NCBI GenBank assembly: GCA_950295325.1
Contig: OX485805.1
Span: 27,451,501 to 27,515,500, forward strand
Origin: Polytrichum commune
Lineage: Eukaryota > Streptophyta > Polytrichopsida > Polytrichales > Polytrichaceae
Reading direction: 5' to 3'
DNA length: 64,000 nt
The notes under the pieces are model-generated. The model was not told where the DNA came from and made no database searches. It saw only the letters and a list, made by a program, of their open reading frames with translations. The stretch's first letter is position 1. Each line of letters starts with the position of its first letter. Positions 12,615 through 25,400 of this stretch are shown in pieces. The translations under genes and the position numbers were made by a program.

Positions 12615-12860
12615 GGTTGGGGATTCGTGGCACTCAAGTAAAATCATCCATCCAAGATATCGTGGATGAAGTGGCTCCAATAAAAAAAGCCCCCCTATGG
12701 GGTTGAGGGCCGATTCATTCGAATGTGACGTCACTAGACTAATTCGGGGCCTTTGACTCTATTTCCGGAATCAAATTGCCCAAAAATAGCCATTTAGATG
12801 ATTCCTGTGTTTTTTTCATCCGCACGGATGATTTTACTTGAGTGCCACGAATCCCCGGCC
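12615..12860. mobile_element. Mutator-type MITE with 9-bp target-site duplication
   Basis: The ends are inverted repeats of about 35 bp. The left begins GGTTGGGGATTCGTGGCACT, and the right is its complement apart from two mismatches near the tip (GGCC for GGTT). Directly outside both ends is the same 9-bp word, GGTGTGGGG, at 12606-12614 and 12861-12869. A 9-bp target duplication with long inverted repeats is the signature of Mutator-superfamily elements. At 246 bp with no reading frame it is a non-autonomous copy. Confidence 0.82.
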
Positions 12861-12900
12861 GGTGTGGGGAGGCATATATGCAATCTCTCTTCCTTTCGAC

Positions 12901-12976
12901 TCTCCTACCACTGTCCAGTATCTCTGTGTTGGGTAGATGTGAGTACTGGCGATTTGGAACATCTAAACCATCAACA
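12901..12976 (+). repeat. Exact 76-bp repeat, copy 1
   Basis: From TCTCCTACCACTGTCCAGTA to CTAAACCATCAACA this matches 16807-16882 base for base in the same orientation, 3.9 kb away. The flanks differ. It lies just downstream of the MITE. Confidence 0.9.
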
Positions 12977-13079
12977 AATAGACATCAACAGCCTTACAAT
13001 AGTTTTGTCCAAATAAACCAACTTTTTCCACTCTAGTGATGAACTACTGTAGTCTTACTCCTACATGAGTAGGCTATGA

Positions 13080-14365
13080 CTTATTTTGAAATGAATCAAT
13101 CCACATATTTGTAGAAGGCATGTTTTTAGCATTGAAGAATGAGATGTACATTGGTATGCCACAAATTCCGCTTGCCAAAGTTACTTGCTATGTTTTCACC
13201 TTCCCAATGGATGAGTTTTACCTAATGGAGGAGGTTTATCCCAACACCATTTTGCATAATAGTATATGAATATGCCATACGGTACATACACATAGAATAT
13301 GTAATGAGATTCTTGGAAATTCTCAACTAAGCCCCATGATAGGTTATTATCCAAATAGATAAACATATTTTCACTATAGTGATGAAATGGCCTCACTCCT
13401 CTAATGGTGCATGTGCAACACATGTGAATGAGCTGATCACATATCTAAAGAAAGCATGGGTTTAGTGTAGATGAGTGGTACTCCCGTGTGCAACAATATC
13501 CTCTTGCCAAAATGACTTGCTACGTTTTCACCTCTCCATTGGATGGGTTTCACCTAACAATTGCGTCTTTTTACCTAGACACCAACATGCATAGCCCACA
13601 ATACACACACATCCAGTACACTAGAAGTAAATGAGACCACGACGTGATCAAAGTTGGAGACCTACGTACACTAGGACACATTAGAAATTAATTAAGCACA
13701 AATCTATATAGGACATGTTTTAGCATGGACACGTAGAAAAGCGGTACTCTTGTATGTAACAATTCCCTTTGGCCAAAACGACCCACTGTATTATCACCTT
13801 CCCACTGGATGAGTTTCACCTAACGGCCATGTCTTTTTACCTAGACACGAACATGCATATCGTACACCTACATAATGCACTAGAGGTAAATAAGATCATG
13901 ATGTAATTAGAGTTGAAAACCTACACCATGATACACTAGAAATAATTTAACCACATACCTATAAAAAAAAACATGTTTTTAACATGGATAGGTAGACGAG
14001 AGGTTCTCTCTCATATGCAACAATTCCCTCTTGCCAAAACGACTCACTACGTTGTCACCTTCCCACTGAATAAGTTTCACCTAACGGCCGTGTCCTTTTA
14101 CCTAGACACCAACATGCATACCACACACATAAATACCCTAGAATCCACACACACATAATACACTAGAAATAACTAAAATCATGACATGACCAGAGTTGAA
14201 AACGTATAACAAGACACTGTAGAAATGAATTAACCAAATATCTATAATAGACATGTTTTTAACATGGATAGGTAGATGAGAGGTACTCTCGTATGCAACA
14301 ATTCCCTCTTGCCAAAAAGACTTGCTACGTTTTCACCTTCCCAATGGATGAGTTTCACCTAACGA
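13080..14365. repeat. Degenerate satellite-like array, about 260-330 bp by 5
   Basis: Five diverged copies share an ACAATTCCCTCTTGCCAAAA-type block (near 13157, 13487, 13757, 14016 and 14294), followed by CACCTTCCCA(A/C)TGGATGAGTTTCACCTAA. Most then have CCTAGACACCAACATGCATA. Spacings are about 330, 270, 259 and 278 bp. Each unit ends with an ACATGTTTTTAACATGGATAGGTAGA-like tract. No protein frame runs through it. Confidence 0.8.
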
Positions 14366-14599
14366 ATGAGTGCTACGAATACCATATGAGTACATTCTAC
14401 ATGGTACATACGTACGCATACAATACGAATACGCTGGAGCCAGATGAGATCCTGACGTGACCGGAGTCGGGGACCTACTAAGTACCCGAGGTTAAGAGAG
14501 TCGCATCGCCAACGGTGCAATGAGGATTTATGCCGGTCAAGGAGCCACGTGGGAGGTACTGCACCGTCAGATGGCACCTGGGGAAGATCCCGGCCGTTG

Positions 14600-15560
14600 G
14601 TACTGAAAGTCACAACGCTGGAGGTTGAAATCGCGAATGGTGAGGTGAGTTTCACCGCTTCCTTTTTGGAGCTATTTTGGGAGAGTTTGGACGCAATCGG
14701 CTTTGGTGCTGGCACCCTGCCTGCTTCGCAACTCTGTGAGGCTGGATTTCGTAGTACTGAGAGATTACTGTGGTAGGAATCGGGAGAGGAAAGAGTATTT
14801 CTTGTCGAGAGTTTAGAGGTTAGTTTCTGGTAATGTTTGCAACGCAATCTGCGTTGGTCCTCTATTGACCTTAAATTTCGTTGGAATAGATTTCGACCTA
14901 TTGAGGGACACACGAGGTTGAAATCGGGTCTTGTTAGGCACTACTTCTTCTTCTAAATGATTTGAGGCTACTTTTGGTAGAGTTTGGACGCAATCTGTTT
15001 CAGTTTTTCACCTCGGAACGCTTCGGAAATTTTTGTGGTTGGACCTTGTGGTGCTGAGGGATTAGCCAGGTAGGAATCGGGAGAAAGAAGTTGTGTCGCG
15101 TTTTGGTGAGTTGGTGAGCTACTTTTTGGTAATGTTCGCACGAAATCTGCGTTGGTTGTGGCCTCGGTCCCCCATGTAGATGTTGGAGTCAGATTTCGAC
15201 CTATTGAGGGACGCGTGAGGTTGAAATCGGAACTGGTCAGATGCACACAATTAAAACATGTTTTGTGGCTACTTTTGGCAGATTTTAGACGCAATCTGCT
15301 TTAGTTTTGCACCTCGGTCCTCTTCGCATCTCTTTGTGGCTGGATTTCGTGGTATTGATAGCTTTCCGAGGCAGGAAACGAGAGAAGGAAGGTATGTCGC
15401 TATTCGAGAGTTTGTGAGCTAATTTTTGGTACTGTTTGCACGCAATCTGCGTTGGTTATGGCCATGGTACTATACTTAGAACTCGGCGATAGATGTCAGG
15501 CTACTTTCAGGCCACAATCCTCGATATTATTTTTCTCATTCATCCTTGGAAAGCTTGTGT
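14600..15560. repeat. Second tandem array, about 298 bp by 3
   Basis: Three diverged units are marked by (G)ACGCAATC near 14690, 14988 and 15285, by GGCTGGATTTCGT-like, AGGAATCGGGAGA-like and GAGAGTTT-like blocks, and by GCAATCTGCGTTGGT at their ends. The spacing is regular (298 and 297 bp). The sequence is unrelated to the array that precedes it. Confidence 0.75.
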
Positions 15561-16806
15561 TTATATCGAGCTATTGCTGGACGCGTGAGCGTGGAATCGG
15601 GAGAGGTATTCATTGCGCTTTGCTTTCGCGAAATCTAGAGGGATTTGGAGGATGTGGCTTCTTTCTTTTGGCGATTGATTTGTATGAAATTCTGGTTTGA
15701 GTAACTTGTCTCTAGAATCGCGAGCCATAGGGGATGCATTAACAACATTTTTTTTTGGTTTTATGAGTCCTAAGTATGTTCTGCGGTTGAGCGCGGCGAA
15801 GCTCAAAGTTATAGTGCACGCTTTAAAGTTATGAATCGCGTTTGTCTTTTTGAAGCGGTAGTTTGTGCTGTTTACCATGGAGTTTGATAAATCCATGGTG
15901 ATAAATCGTTGAGATTAATATTACTCGTGGTTTGGACTTATTGGAAAGTATTCGGACATGTGTCTCGCTTAGTCGAGACCTCTAGTCAACTCGTCAATGG
16001 AGGCAGGTGAAGGATAATCTTTTTGTATGGTAGTGCGATTCCTTGGTCTCTTAGTATTCGGTTGCCGGTCATCATCTACTACACTTTTGTGATTCTCAAT
16101 GATCGAAGGGAAAGGACCACCGAACTAATGTGGCAATTGTTGGTTTGAAGATTTGAGCGTCCACTGGTAAGCCTAGGTCTTATGGAGAATTATGCACAGA
16201 ACTGGATCTGTGGCTTTCGTTATTTGCTGTAAAAATGACTATTCTTGTTATCATAAAAAATTCAAGTAGTTAAGCTCCCTTTGCTACTCTTGCCTGAGGT
16301 TGTTAGTAAATCCTTGGTTCGATACGTGGTTTCAATACGTGCCATACGTGGAGAGAATGCAATTCTGGAAAGGTTTATATTTTTTGGTGGTCTAACAGAT
16401 CGTGGTTTAGATTGTTTATGATGTAATTGCAATCGTCACTTGACCTTCTTCCCACCTTAGTGTATGCGTTGTTGGAGCATATTGGCGAGTAATTTAATAG
16501 AACATAGAACAATGAGTTGCGTAATTAAGAAATATCCAGATTTATCGACTCCAACTGATCTTTTCCCTGCTCGTTTGAAATGACACATCTAGGTGAATAG
16601 ACTTTTTGTAAACTGGGATATTATTTGTCCAAATAATGGCGTTTTTTTAATTACTTGGTCATGAAACTGCCCCATTTTAGCCTCTTTTTACAGATGCTTG
16701 TACATTTGGAAATTGCTAATGTATTGACTCTTAGAATTTTGTCCTGCATTTGCATCGAGGGGATTTTTAAGGAACCTATGGAGGCTCTTATTCTTCTCAT
16801 TTCGTC
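15561..16806. other. Intergenic stretch without recognised gene
   Basis: I see no conserved coding frame, RNA gene or repeat beyond scattered short similarities to the preceding array. Confidence 0.4.
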
Positions 16807-16882
16807 TCTCCTACCACTGTCCAGTATCTCTGTGTTGGGTAGATGTGAGTACTGGCGATTTGGAACATCTAAACCATCAACA
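16807..16882 (+). repeat. Exact 76-bp repeat, copy 2
   Basis: Identical to 12901-12976. It lies immediately before the pyrimidine-rich and then GC-rich stretch that may be the start of the PNL transcript. Confidence 0.9.
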
Positions 16883-16918
16883 GACAGATAGACAAGAGGT
16901 GAGCACTCCTCCACCGGC

Positions 16919-17600
16919 TTGGTTTCTCCCTGCTCTCTCCCCTCTCTCTTCTCTTTCGCAATCCCTCCCGTCTTTGAGCCTCCCAGACAACTAAGTTACT
17001 CTCGCGTCCCCCCGGCTCCTCAATCGCACGCACACGCGCACTCCCACACTTCCCTCACAAATCATAGAAATCGCACCTCTGCCAGCCCTCACCTGTGTCG
17101 GTGTGTCTGTGGAGGTGTGTCGGTGCCCGGGTTAGCCCCCGACTGCTGGGAAGTCGGAGTTTGTGAGAGGCAGGACTTTGAGGTTCGGGGAAAAGAGTGT
17201 CGGAGAGTTGAGGGTGAGTGGGGGTGGCAGCAATTTGTATTAGGTGAGTGAGTGAGAGGAGTGAGTGGGAGTGGGGGATTGTTGGTGGTTCGGGGGGTAT
17301 GGCAGATTAAGGAGGAGGGAGGGGGGAAAGAAAGGGGAAGGCTGGGGCAAAGAGGAGGGGTGGGCTGCTCCTGGACGAGGCCCAAGCGCTCGCGGACGCC
17401 CAGTCGCGATGCTGCTGCCCACGTTCCCGACACCTTAGGTAAGTATGTATCTAACTTACTCATGCAACACTCTACTCCTACTCTACTTATATCATCATCC
17501 TTCTTCTCAATCATATCATGTTGTAGTAACGGAATTGGACTCTCGCTATCTGCTATCCGATTCACAGGACTCGCAAAGCTTTGTCCGGTATGTTGATGTT
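16919..17600 (+). promoter_or_regulatory. Possible promoter / 5' untranslated leader of PNL copy 1
   Basis: A pyrimidine tract (CCCTGCTCTCTCCCCTCTCT at about 16928) is followed by a CpG- and GC-rich segment quite unlike the AT-rich surroundings. A near-perfect donor, TTAG|GTAAGT, lies at 17438/17439. Since coding exon 1 of the PNL gene follows an acceptor at 19339, a non-coding first exon here and a 1.9-kb leader intron would fit. Transcription has not been shown, and the link to the gene is inferred from position and splice signals. Confidence 0.35.
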
Positions 17601-19339
17601 CTTATTCATTTCTCAGGTTAACTTAACTTAAATTTTCCATTTTCATTTTGAGGATTGTTGCTGCTTCTTTCGAAGGGGCGCTTTCGGGCGCCTTGTTTAT
17701 ATAACGCTCTTATTGACATGTCCCGGAAATCCAAAATTTGACCTAGGACCCCTTCTTCCAGCCCCCGCACCTTACCTTGGGATCATCATCGCCTTCTGTA
17801 AGTAGCTCATGTTCGTTGTCCAGTGAACGCTTTGTCAGGTATTAAGAGCATTAGGAATCCATCTAACATAGCGATGTGCACGCAATGGGATTTTGGCTAT
17901 TGGTGGTAGTAGTAGTAGTAGTAGTATTTGTGTGAGTTCTTCTTCTTCTTTGTATGTGTTAGCTGCAACACAAAAGAGCGAGGGTTTTTGCGCTCGCTTT
18001 CCTTACAGGACTTAACCCACTTGATAACCAAGGAGCTGAATGTAACGGGTAACTAAATTTCATTTGCCCTTGCGTTGTTGAGTTTCATTATAAGCCATTT
18101 GGCATTAGTATAATGACGTAAAACCCTAGAACCAACGAGTTGTTTCTTGCCTCAAAATGTGGAGTTGGGTCTCCTGTAGTACTTCACTTCCTTCGTTGGT
18201 ACGGAGTTGGCATCTTAGCTGAGCCTCCGTCTCTCCCGAGTCCTGACATGACATGCTCCTCAAGTCTGTCTGCGGTAGCCATTCGCACGTTTGTGAGTAC
18301 TTCTTGGCCTGGCTAGAGCTCTGTCATCATACATAACTTACTTCCCTTTCATGGGGGCCTAAGTTATATTTTTGCGCAACATTCAGGGCTGGTCTTCTCA
18401 TTCACCTCAAAATCACAGGTGTCTTCTGGAATCTGGAATCATGGCAAATATCAGATTTATTATTATTATTTATCATTAGTTTCCTTTTTCCTTGGGTCAC
18501 TATTTCGTATCTTTGTGTGTCTTATGCTTAATTTGCAATCACGAGAATGAACCGGTTTATTAGTCTCGGTGGATGTCTAGACTTTACATTACTTACTGTC
18601 TTAGGGTCATTCCCAGTCTTATCCAAGTACTTACATCAATGCCCATCTCAAAAGAACTCACTGAAACCGTTAGAATTTGTCTGTATTGTTCAAACTAACG
18701 AGTCTGAACATCGTTCAATGGCAACTTTAAAAGCAGTCGATCCTTTCACATCTATGTGACCCTCTTCTCAGTTAACGACACAGAGGAGAGGGGGAGCTTT
18801 TGAACTGATGAGACATGGTTTTTGTAGAAGGCTTCATAAATTGAATGTTTGGAAATGGTCTGTCTGACTATATTGCAACCCGGACCCTCATCATGTGAGG
18901 AACTATCCATTTCCTCACCCTCTAATTGTGAAGCTCTCTGTTCTCGCATATTATTGGAATTTGATTCACTTGATATGCTAGTAAATTTAGTTTTGGTATC
19001 TTGGTGGCAGTGTATGTTACAAGGAATTGACTATTATTTGGTAAGACTACATGATCTGCAAAGAGTTCACAGTACAGTCTTGTGAGTGGGATCTTGAGCC
19101 TTCTTATTCCTCCTGGATTTTTGTCTTTTGAAATGGGATATCTGGTTACATTGAACTTTGTTCCTGGGGATTGTGTGATGAAAAGGTTTGTTTTGCAGAC
19201 AAAGGCTAGTGATCACAAATAGTTGTTGTAAGAGATTAATGACGTTCTTTATTGTGCCTAAAAGTCCAATCAACGGTTTGTAGAGTTTCATGCACATAAA
19301 TTTTGCTAAATCTACCTTGCTCAAATTTTGTTGTTGCAG
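17601..19339. other. Probable 5' leader intron or intergenic DNA
   Basis: I see no coding frame with homology. A short (GTA)n microsatellite lies at about 17904-17926 and TTC repeats follow. The stretch ends in a strong acceptor, TTGTTGTTGCAG, at 19328-19339. Confidence 0.4.
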
Positions 19340-19434
19340 ATTAGGACAATCGTTGTTCACTTACAGGGTTATGGTGTGCAAATCAACCAGTTATATATTG
19401 GTGGATTGGTTTGGTGAATAACAAGTGTTTCATC

Positions 19435-22400
19435 ATGGCCAAGACTTTGCAATTTGTTCGCATGATTTGGGGTTTTATAAGTATTTGGTTCTTGAAGGTG
19501 GGGACATATATAAGAAAAGGACAAAAACAAAACAATGAGGTTGGAGATATTTTGAAGTGGCAAAGGGAGGAAGTAACCAAACTTCAAGAGGTTCTGAAGG
19601 CAAAGCAAGTGTTGAATGTGAAACAATGCATGAATCTTGTGGAGAAGCTTGACCGAGTTGTGCTTCATGTGAATGAGATAATCACATCCACTAACGAGAC
19701 GACTAATAAATTTGGGCTCGTGCTTGAAGAGTTAGGTCGCATTACTCGAAAAGCAAGAATATTGGTCCAAGATTGTGGGAAGCAAGAATGGTGCAACGCA
19801 GCGGCATTCCAAATGAACAATACAGAGGCCTTTCGAGAGTTAGTGGATGATTTGCGGTGTTTTTGGGATGTGATGTACGAAAAATATTTGGATATCTATC
19901 CATATTCACAAAATTTTAGAAATCCAAGTATTGATTTTAGCTTGGCTACTTATGGCGAAATTGAAAGTGATGAAAAAGCCATGGTGGAAAGGCTTGAAAA
20001 ACAACTTCAAACAATGCCCAATGATTCCAAGGAGTATGAATTGGCAAAACATTTATTGAGGAGACTGCAATTTGAATTGCCACAAGGGAAAGGTGCAGAA
20101 TTGGATGCTTTGGAAATTCCAAAGGATGTGGCAAAGCCGGTATTCTTAGAAAAAATAGGATTTGGAGCAGCGGGTGCAGTGCACAAATCAAGTTGGTTGG
20201 GACTTGAAAGTGCAACAAAAATGGTAGGAGTTCTACCTAACTTTCGCAAAGAAGCTGGCATCTTAGCATGCTTGGGCCATCCAAACCTCGTCAAATACAT
20301 TTGTTGTGGAAGATTCGATGAAACTCATGAGGGCAATCAGGATGGATCGAACAATGTCTCAAAAAATTTGTTTCTAGTAATGGAGCTCATGGACATTAGC
20401 TTGAGTGGTTTGTTGAAGAAACAAAAGATGTCTTTATCATATCTTGTTGCCATTGATATGATGCATGAAATCGCAAGGGGCATGTGTTATCTTCATGACA
20501 TGCATGTTGCCCATCTTGATTTGAAGCCAGGCAATGTGCTTCTAAGCTCCGTGTCAACACCTATAGGAGGCAAAGGAAATGTTGGCTATGATTTTGTGAA
20601 ATTGACAGATTATGATACTTCCAAAACGGAGGTTCAAAGCAAACCGGAATTGCAAAAGTTTACCATCGGTACACCAAATTACATGGCACCTGAGATGAAT
20701 AACAACAACAAAGAAAAGTCAACTTCAAATATGGCATGTCCTTTTCCAGCTGATGTATGGTCATTTGCTATGACTTGTTCAGAGATGCTTTCTTTGAAGG
20801 AACCATTTTTAGGTACAAGTAGTACAAAGGTAATCTTGCAACAAATAAAAGATGGTTGGAGGCCTAAGCTGCCTATCAATTGTAAGGAGCTTACCACGTT
20901 GATCGAGGAATGTTGGATTGAGGATCCTTCACAAAGGCCAACATTTTCTAACATTTGTGAGAGGTTGGCAACCTTGAAGAAGAAGTTCATGGTTGGAATA
21001 TATTCATATGATTTACCACGATTTGACAAAGGTGGGACTTCTTCCCCAAGCACCCCACTGAAGAAGGCCTCTAACCCGATGAATGTACCTACTCCCAAGA
21101 ATGTAAGAACACGTTCCATTACAATATGCTTATTGTGTATTTTTGAGATGTCATTTTTTAATTGTTATAATTAATTTAATTTGCATGGATTTGTAGACAT
21201 GATATTTGAACCAAAACATAGGATCTAGTGCAAGCATGGTCAACTGAACCAATAGACGGGTCATGTATGTTGAAATCACAAATATCTTGGTCAAAGGCTA
21301 TAAAGTAGCACCAAATGATCTTCCAAGTAGATTTTGGTTTTACATAGCGCCTTATAGTTGTTACAAGTATTCAATCTTAGAGTATCAAAATTCTACGTTC
21401 AAAATTTATCACCAAAAATATGTCCACAAACTAATGATTACATTGGCTTCTAGAAGCATAATTAATTACCTTACATGTAATTTTTGAACTTGGACTAATT
21501 TTTGAAAATTGTCCCTAAATCCACGATGAACTGAAAGGCTATATTGAAAAGAAAAGTCAAGCAACCAAATTAAGGTATTCAAAGCTTAATTGTACAAAAT
21601 TTCTTAACCATGCAAGTTGCTTTTCAATTTGAGTTAGTTTGACCATCTTCAAAAGTATGTACATTATTCTTTCATAGATTTTTTTGGAACAAATTGTTGA
21701 TGTTTTCTAATACGTGTATTGTGTGTTTTTGAATCTTCTATCATAGTGTATACATCTTGGCCCAATTGACATGATATGTGAACTTCTTCCTACAGGTGGA
21801 TGCAAGGAAAACACGATATGAAGTTGTGGTTGGTCTTGAAAGCAATCTTGCAAAGGTGAAAAACCAACTTATAGGAGTGAATATTTTAGGTCTCATTGGT
21901 ATGGGTGGAATAGGAAAAACCACCTTGGCTAAGGCCATATTTGATGATGTGAAGTCCACATACGATGCTTCATGTTTTATTGAAATTTTGAAAAGTAAAA
22001 ATTCACTTGAAATCTTATGTGAAATTTTACAAAAGTTTGGAAGGGACAAAGAGTCCACTTGGACGTTGGTGGATGCACAAAAGATAATGAGGAAGTTGTT
22101 GGCTACGGAGAAAGTCCTTTTAATATTGGATGATCCCAAAGATGCAACTCAAGTGTGTGAGATAATACCAGAAGATGTTTCTTGTATCAACAATGGCACC
22201 AATATTATTATAACGACCCGTGGTTGGGATTTAATTGTCAAACGTGTGGACGTGAATGGTAGGATGGATGTTGATAAGTTAGATGAAAATGCGGCGAAAG
22301 AACTCTTTGATTCTTACGTTTTGGGGGATGGAGACGAGTTGTCACCGCAACTCTTTGATCTACGTGACAAAATCATAGGAAAATGTAACGGCTTGCCTTT

Positions 22401-25400
22401 GAGCTTGAAAGTGATGGGTGCATTCTTGTGGGGAAAGGAGAGGATTCGAAGTTGGGAACGGGCTTTCCAAAGGATGAAAAGGGGTAGGCATTTGGATGGG
22501 GATGAAGGGCTTTGGAGTACCTTGAGGATCAGTTTTGATGGATTGGGAAACGAGGAGAAAAACATGTTTTTGGATCTAGCATGTTTCCTTCCCATGGGCA
22601 TTCTGAGAGAAAGAGCCTTGCGTATGTGTACCGACTATGGTGCGTTTCCAAATCATGTGCTTGATTTATTGGTGGACAAATCCTTGGTGAAGATAGATGA
22701 AGAGGGGGATCTAGAAATGCATGACCAACTATGTGACATAGGACGTATGATTGCCGAGACAAACGAGGAATACTTGGGCACTCGAATTTGGAAAATAAAC
22801 AATGATATGTTAGGAATTGGATTGACACATGACAAGGTATGGTACAAAGAAAAGAGCTGAATAAGTTGATTTTTATGAAATGCAAGCACAAATATGTTCG
22901 TATAAGCTTGAATTCTAAGTTGTTTAAATTTGACATTTAACATTTCTATGCAATGCAATGCTGTGTTTTTTCCATATCATATGAGCACAATGGTTGAATT
23001 TCATTAACTCTTTGATTAACGAAACATAATTTTGACATTTTGTGGTGTCTTTGAAACCCAGAACTACAAGAAAGTAGAAGCAATTTATATAGATCGAGAA
23101 ATTTCACAATGGCTCATGCACAACTTCACAATGATGGATGTAAGCTCCCTTCGACTATTGATATGTAGGGGATTGACAACATTACCAGAGGAATTGGGGT
23201 ACTTAATTTCTTTGAGAACGTTGTATTTGATTGGGTGTTACTCCTTGACAACATTACCGGAGGGATTGGGGAACTTGACCTCTTTGACAACATTGGATTT
23301 GTCTTGGTGTGAGAGTTTGACAACATTACCGCAGGGATTGAGGAACTTGACCTCTTTGACAACATTGGATTTGTCTTGGTGTAAGAGTTTGACAACATTA
23401 CCGGAGGGATTGGGGAACCTGACCTCTTTGACAACATTGGATTTGTCTGGGTGTAAGAGCTTGACAACGTTACCGGAGGGATTGGGGAACTTGACCTCTT
23501 TCACAAGATTGGATTTGTCTAGGTGTTCGAGATTGACAACGTTACCGGAGGGATTGGGGAACTTGACCTCTTTGACAACATTGGATTTGTCTTGCTGTGA
23601 GAGCTTGACAACATTACCGGAGGGATTGGGGAACTTGAGCTCTTTGACAACATTGCATTTGTCTAAGTGTGAGAGCTTAACAACATTACCGGAGGGATTG
23701 GGGAACTTGACCTCTTTGACAACATTGGATTTGTCTTGGTGTGAGAGCTTGACAACATTACCAGAGGGATTGGGGAACTTGAGCTCTTTGACAACATTGC
23801 ATTTGTCTAAGTGTGAGAGCTTGACAACATTACCGGAAGGATTGGGGAACTTGACCTCTTTGACAACATTGGATTTGTCTAAGTGTTTGAGCTTGACAAC
23901 ATTACCGCAGGGATTAGGGAACTTGACCTCTCTGACAACATTGGATTTGTATTTGTGTGAGAGTTTGACAACATTACCGGAGGCAATGGGGAACTTGACC
24001 TCTATCACAACATTGAGTTTGTTTGAGTGTAAGAACTTGACAACATTACCAGAGGGATTGGGGAACTTGACCTCTTTGACAAAATTGGATTTGTCTGGGT
24101 GTAAGAGCTTGACAACATTACCGGAGGGATTGGGGAATTTGACCTCTTTGACAACATTGGATTTGTCTTGGTGTAAGAGTTTGATAACATTACCGGAGGG
24201 ATTGGGAAACTTGAGCTCGTTGACAACATTGCATTTGTCTAAGTGTGAGAGCTTGACAACATTACCGGAGGGATTGGGGAACCTGACCTCTTTGACAACA
24301 TTGGATTTGTCTAAGTGTAGGACCATGACAACATTACCGGAGGGATTGGGGAACTTGACCTCTATCACAACATTGAGTTTGTTTGAGTGTAAGAGCTTGA
24401 CAACATTACCGGAGGGATTGGGGAACTTGACCTCTTTGACAAAATTGGATTTGTCTTGGTATAAGAGCTTGACAACATTACCGGAGGGATTGGGGAATTT
24501 GACCTCTTTGACAACATTGGATTTGTCTAGGTGTAAGAGCTTGACAACATTACCGGAGGGATTTGGGAACCTTACCTCTTTGACAACATTGGATTTGTCA
24601 CGGTGTTCGAGTTTGAAAACATTACCGGAGGGATTTGGGAACCTTACCTCTTTGACAACATTGCATTTGTCACGGTGTTCGAGTTTGAAAACATTACCGG
24701 AGGGATTTGGGAACCTTACCTCTTTGACAACATTGGATTTGTCACGGTGTTCGAGTTTGAAAACATTACCGGAGGGATTTGGGAACCTTACCTCTTTGAC
24801 AACATTGGATTTGTCACGGTGTTCGAGTTTGAAAACATTACCGGAGGGATTTGGGAACCTTACCTCTTTGACAACATTGAATTTATCATGGTGTTCGAGT
24901 TTGAAAACATTACCGGAGGAATTGGAGAACCTGACATCTTTGACAACATTGGATTTGTCCAAGTGTAGGACCATGACAACATTACCGGAGGGATTGGGGA
25001 ACTTGACCTCTATCACAACATTGAGTTTGTTTGAGTGTAAGAGCTTGACAACATTACCCGAGGGATTGGGGAATTTGACCTCTTTGACAACATTGGATTT
25101 GTCACGGTGCTCGAGTTTGAAAACATTACCAGAGGGATTTGGGAACCTTACCTCTTTGACAACATTGGATTTGTCACGGTGTTCCAGTTTGAAAACATTA
25201 CCAGAGGGATTTGGGAACCTTACCTCTTTGACAACATTGGATTTGTCACGGTGTTCGAGTTTGAAAACATTACCGGAGGGATTTGGGAACCTTACGTCTT
25301 TGACAACATTGGATTTGTCACGGTGTTCGAGTTTGAAAACATTACCGGAGGGATTTAGGAACCTGACCTCTTTGACAACATTGCATTTGTCACGGTGTTC

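Noticed and set aside
17089-17565. 158-codon minus-strand and 114-codon plus-strand frames in the GC-rich block
   Set aside because: GC-rich DNA has few stops; the products are low-complexity Pro/Ser/Leu or Gly/Arg text with no domain.
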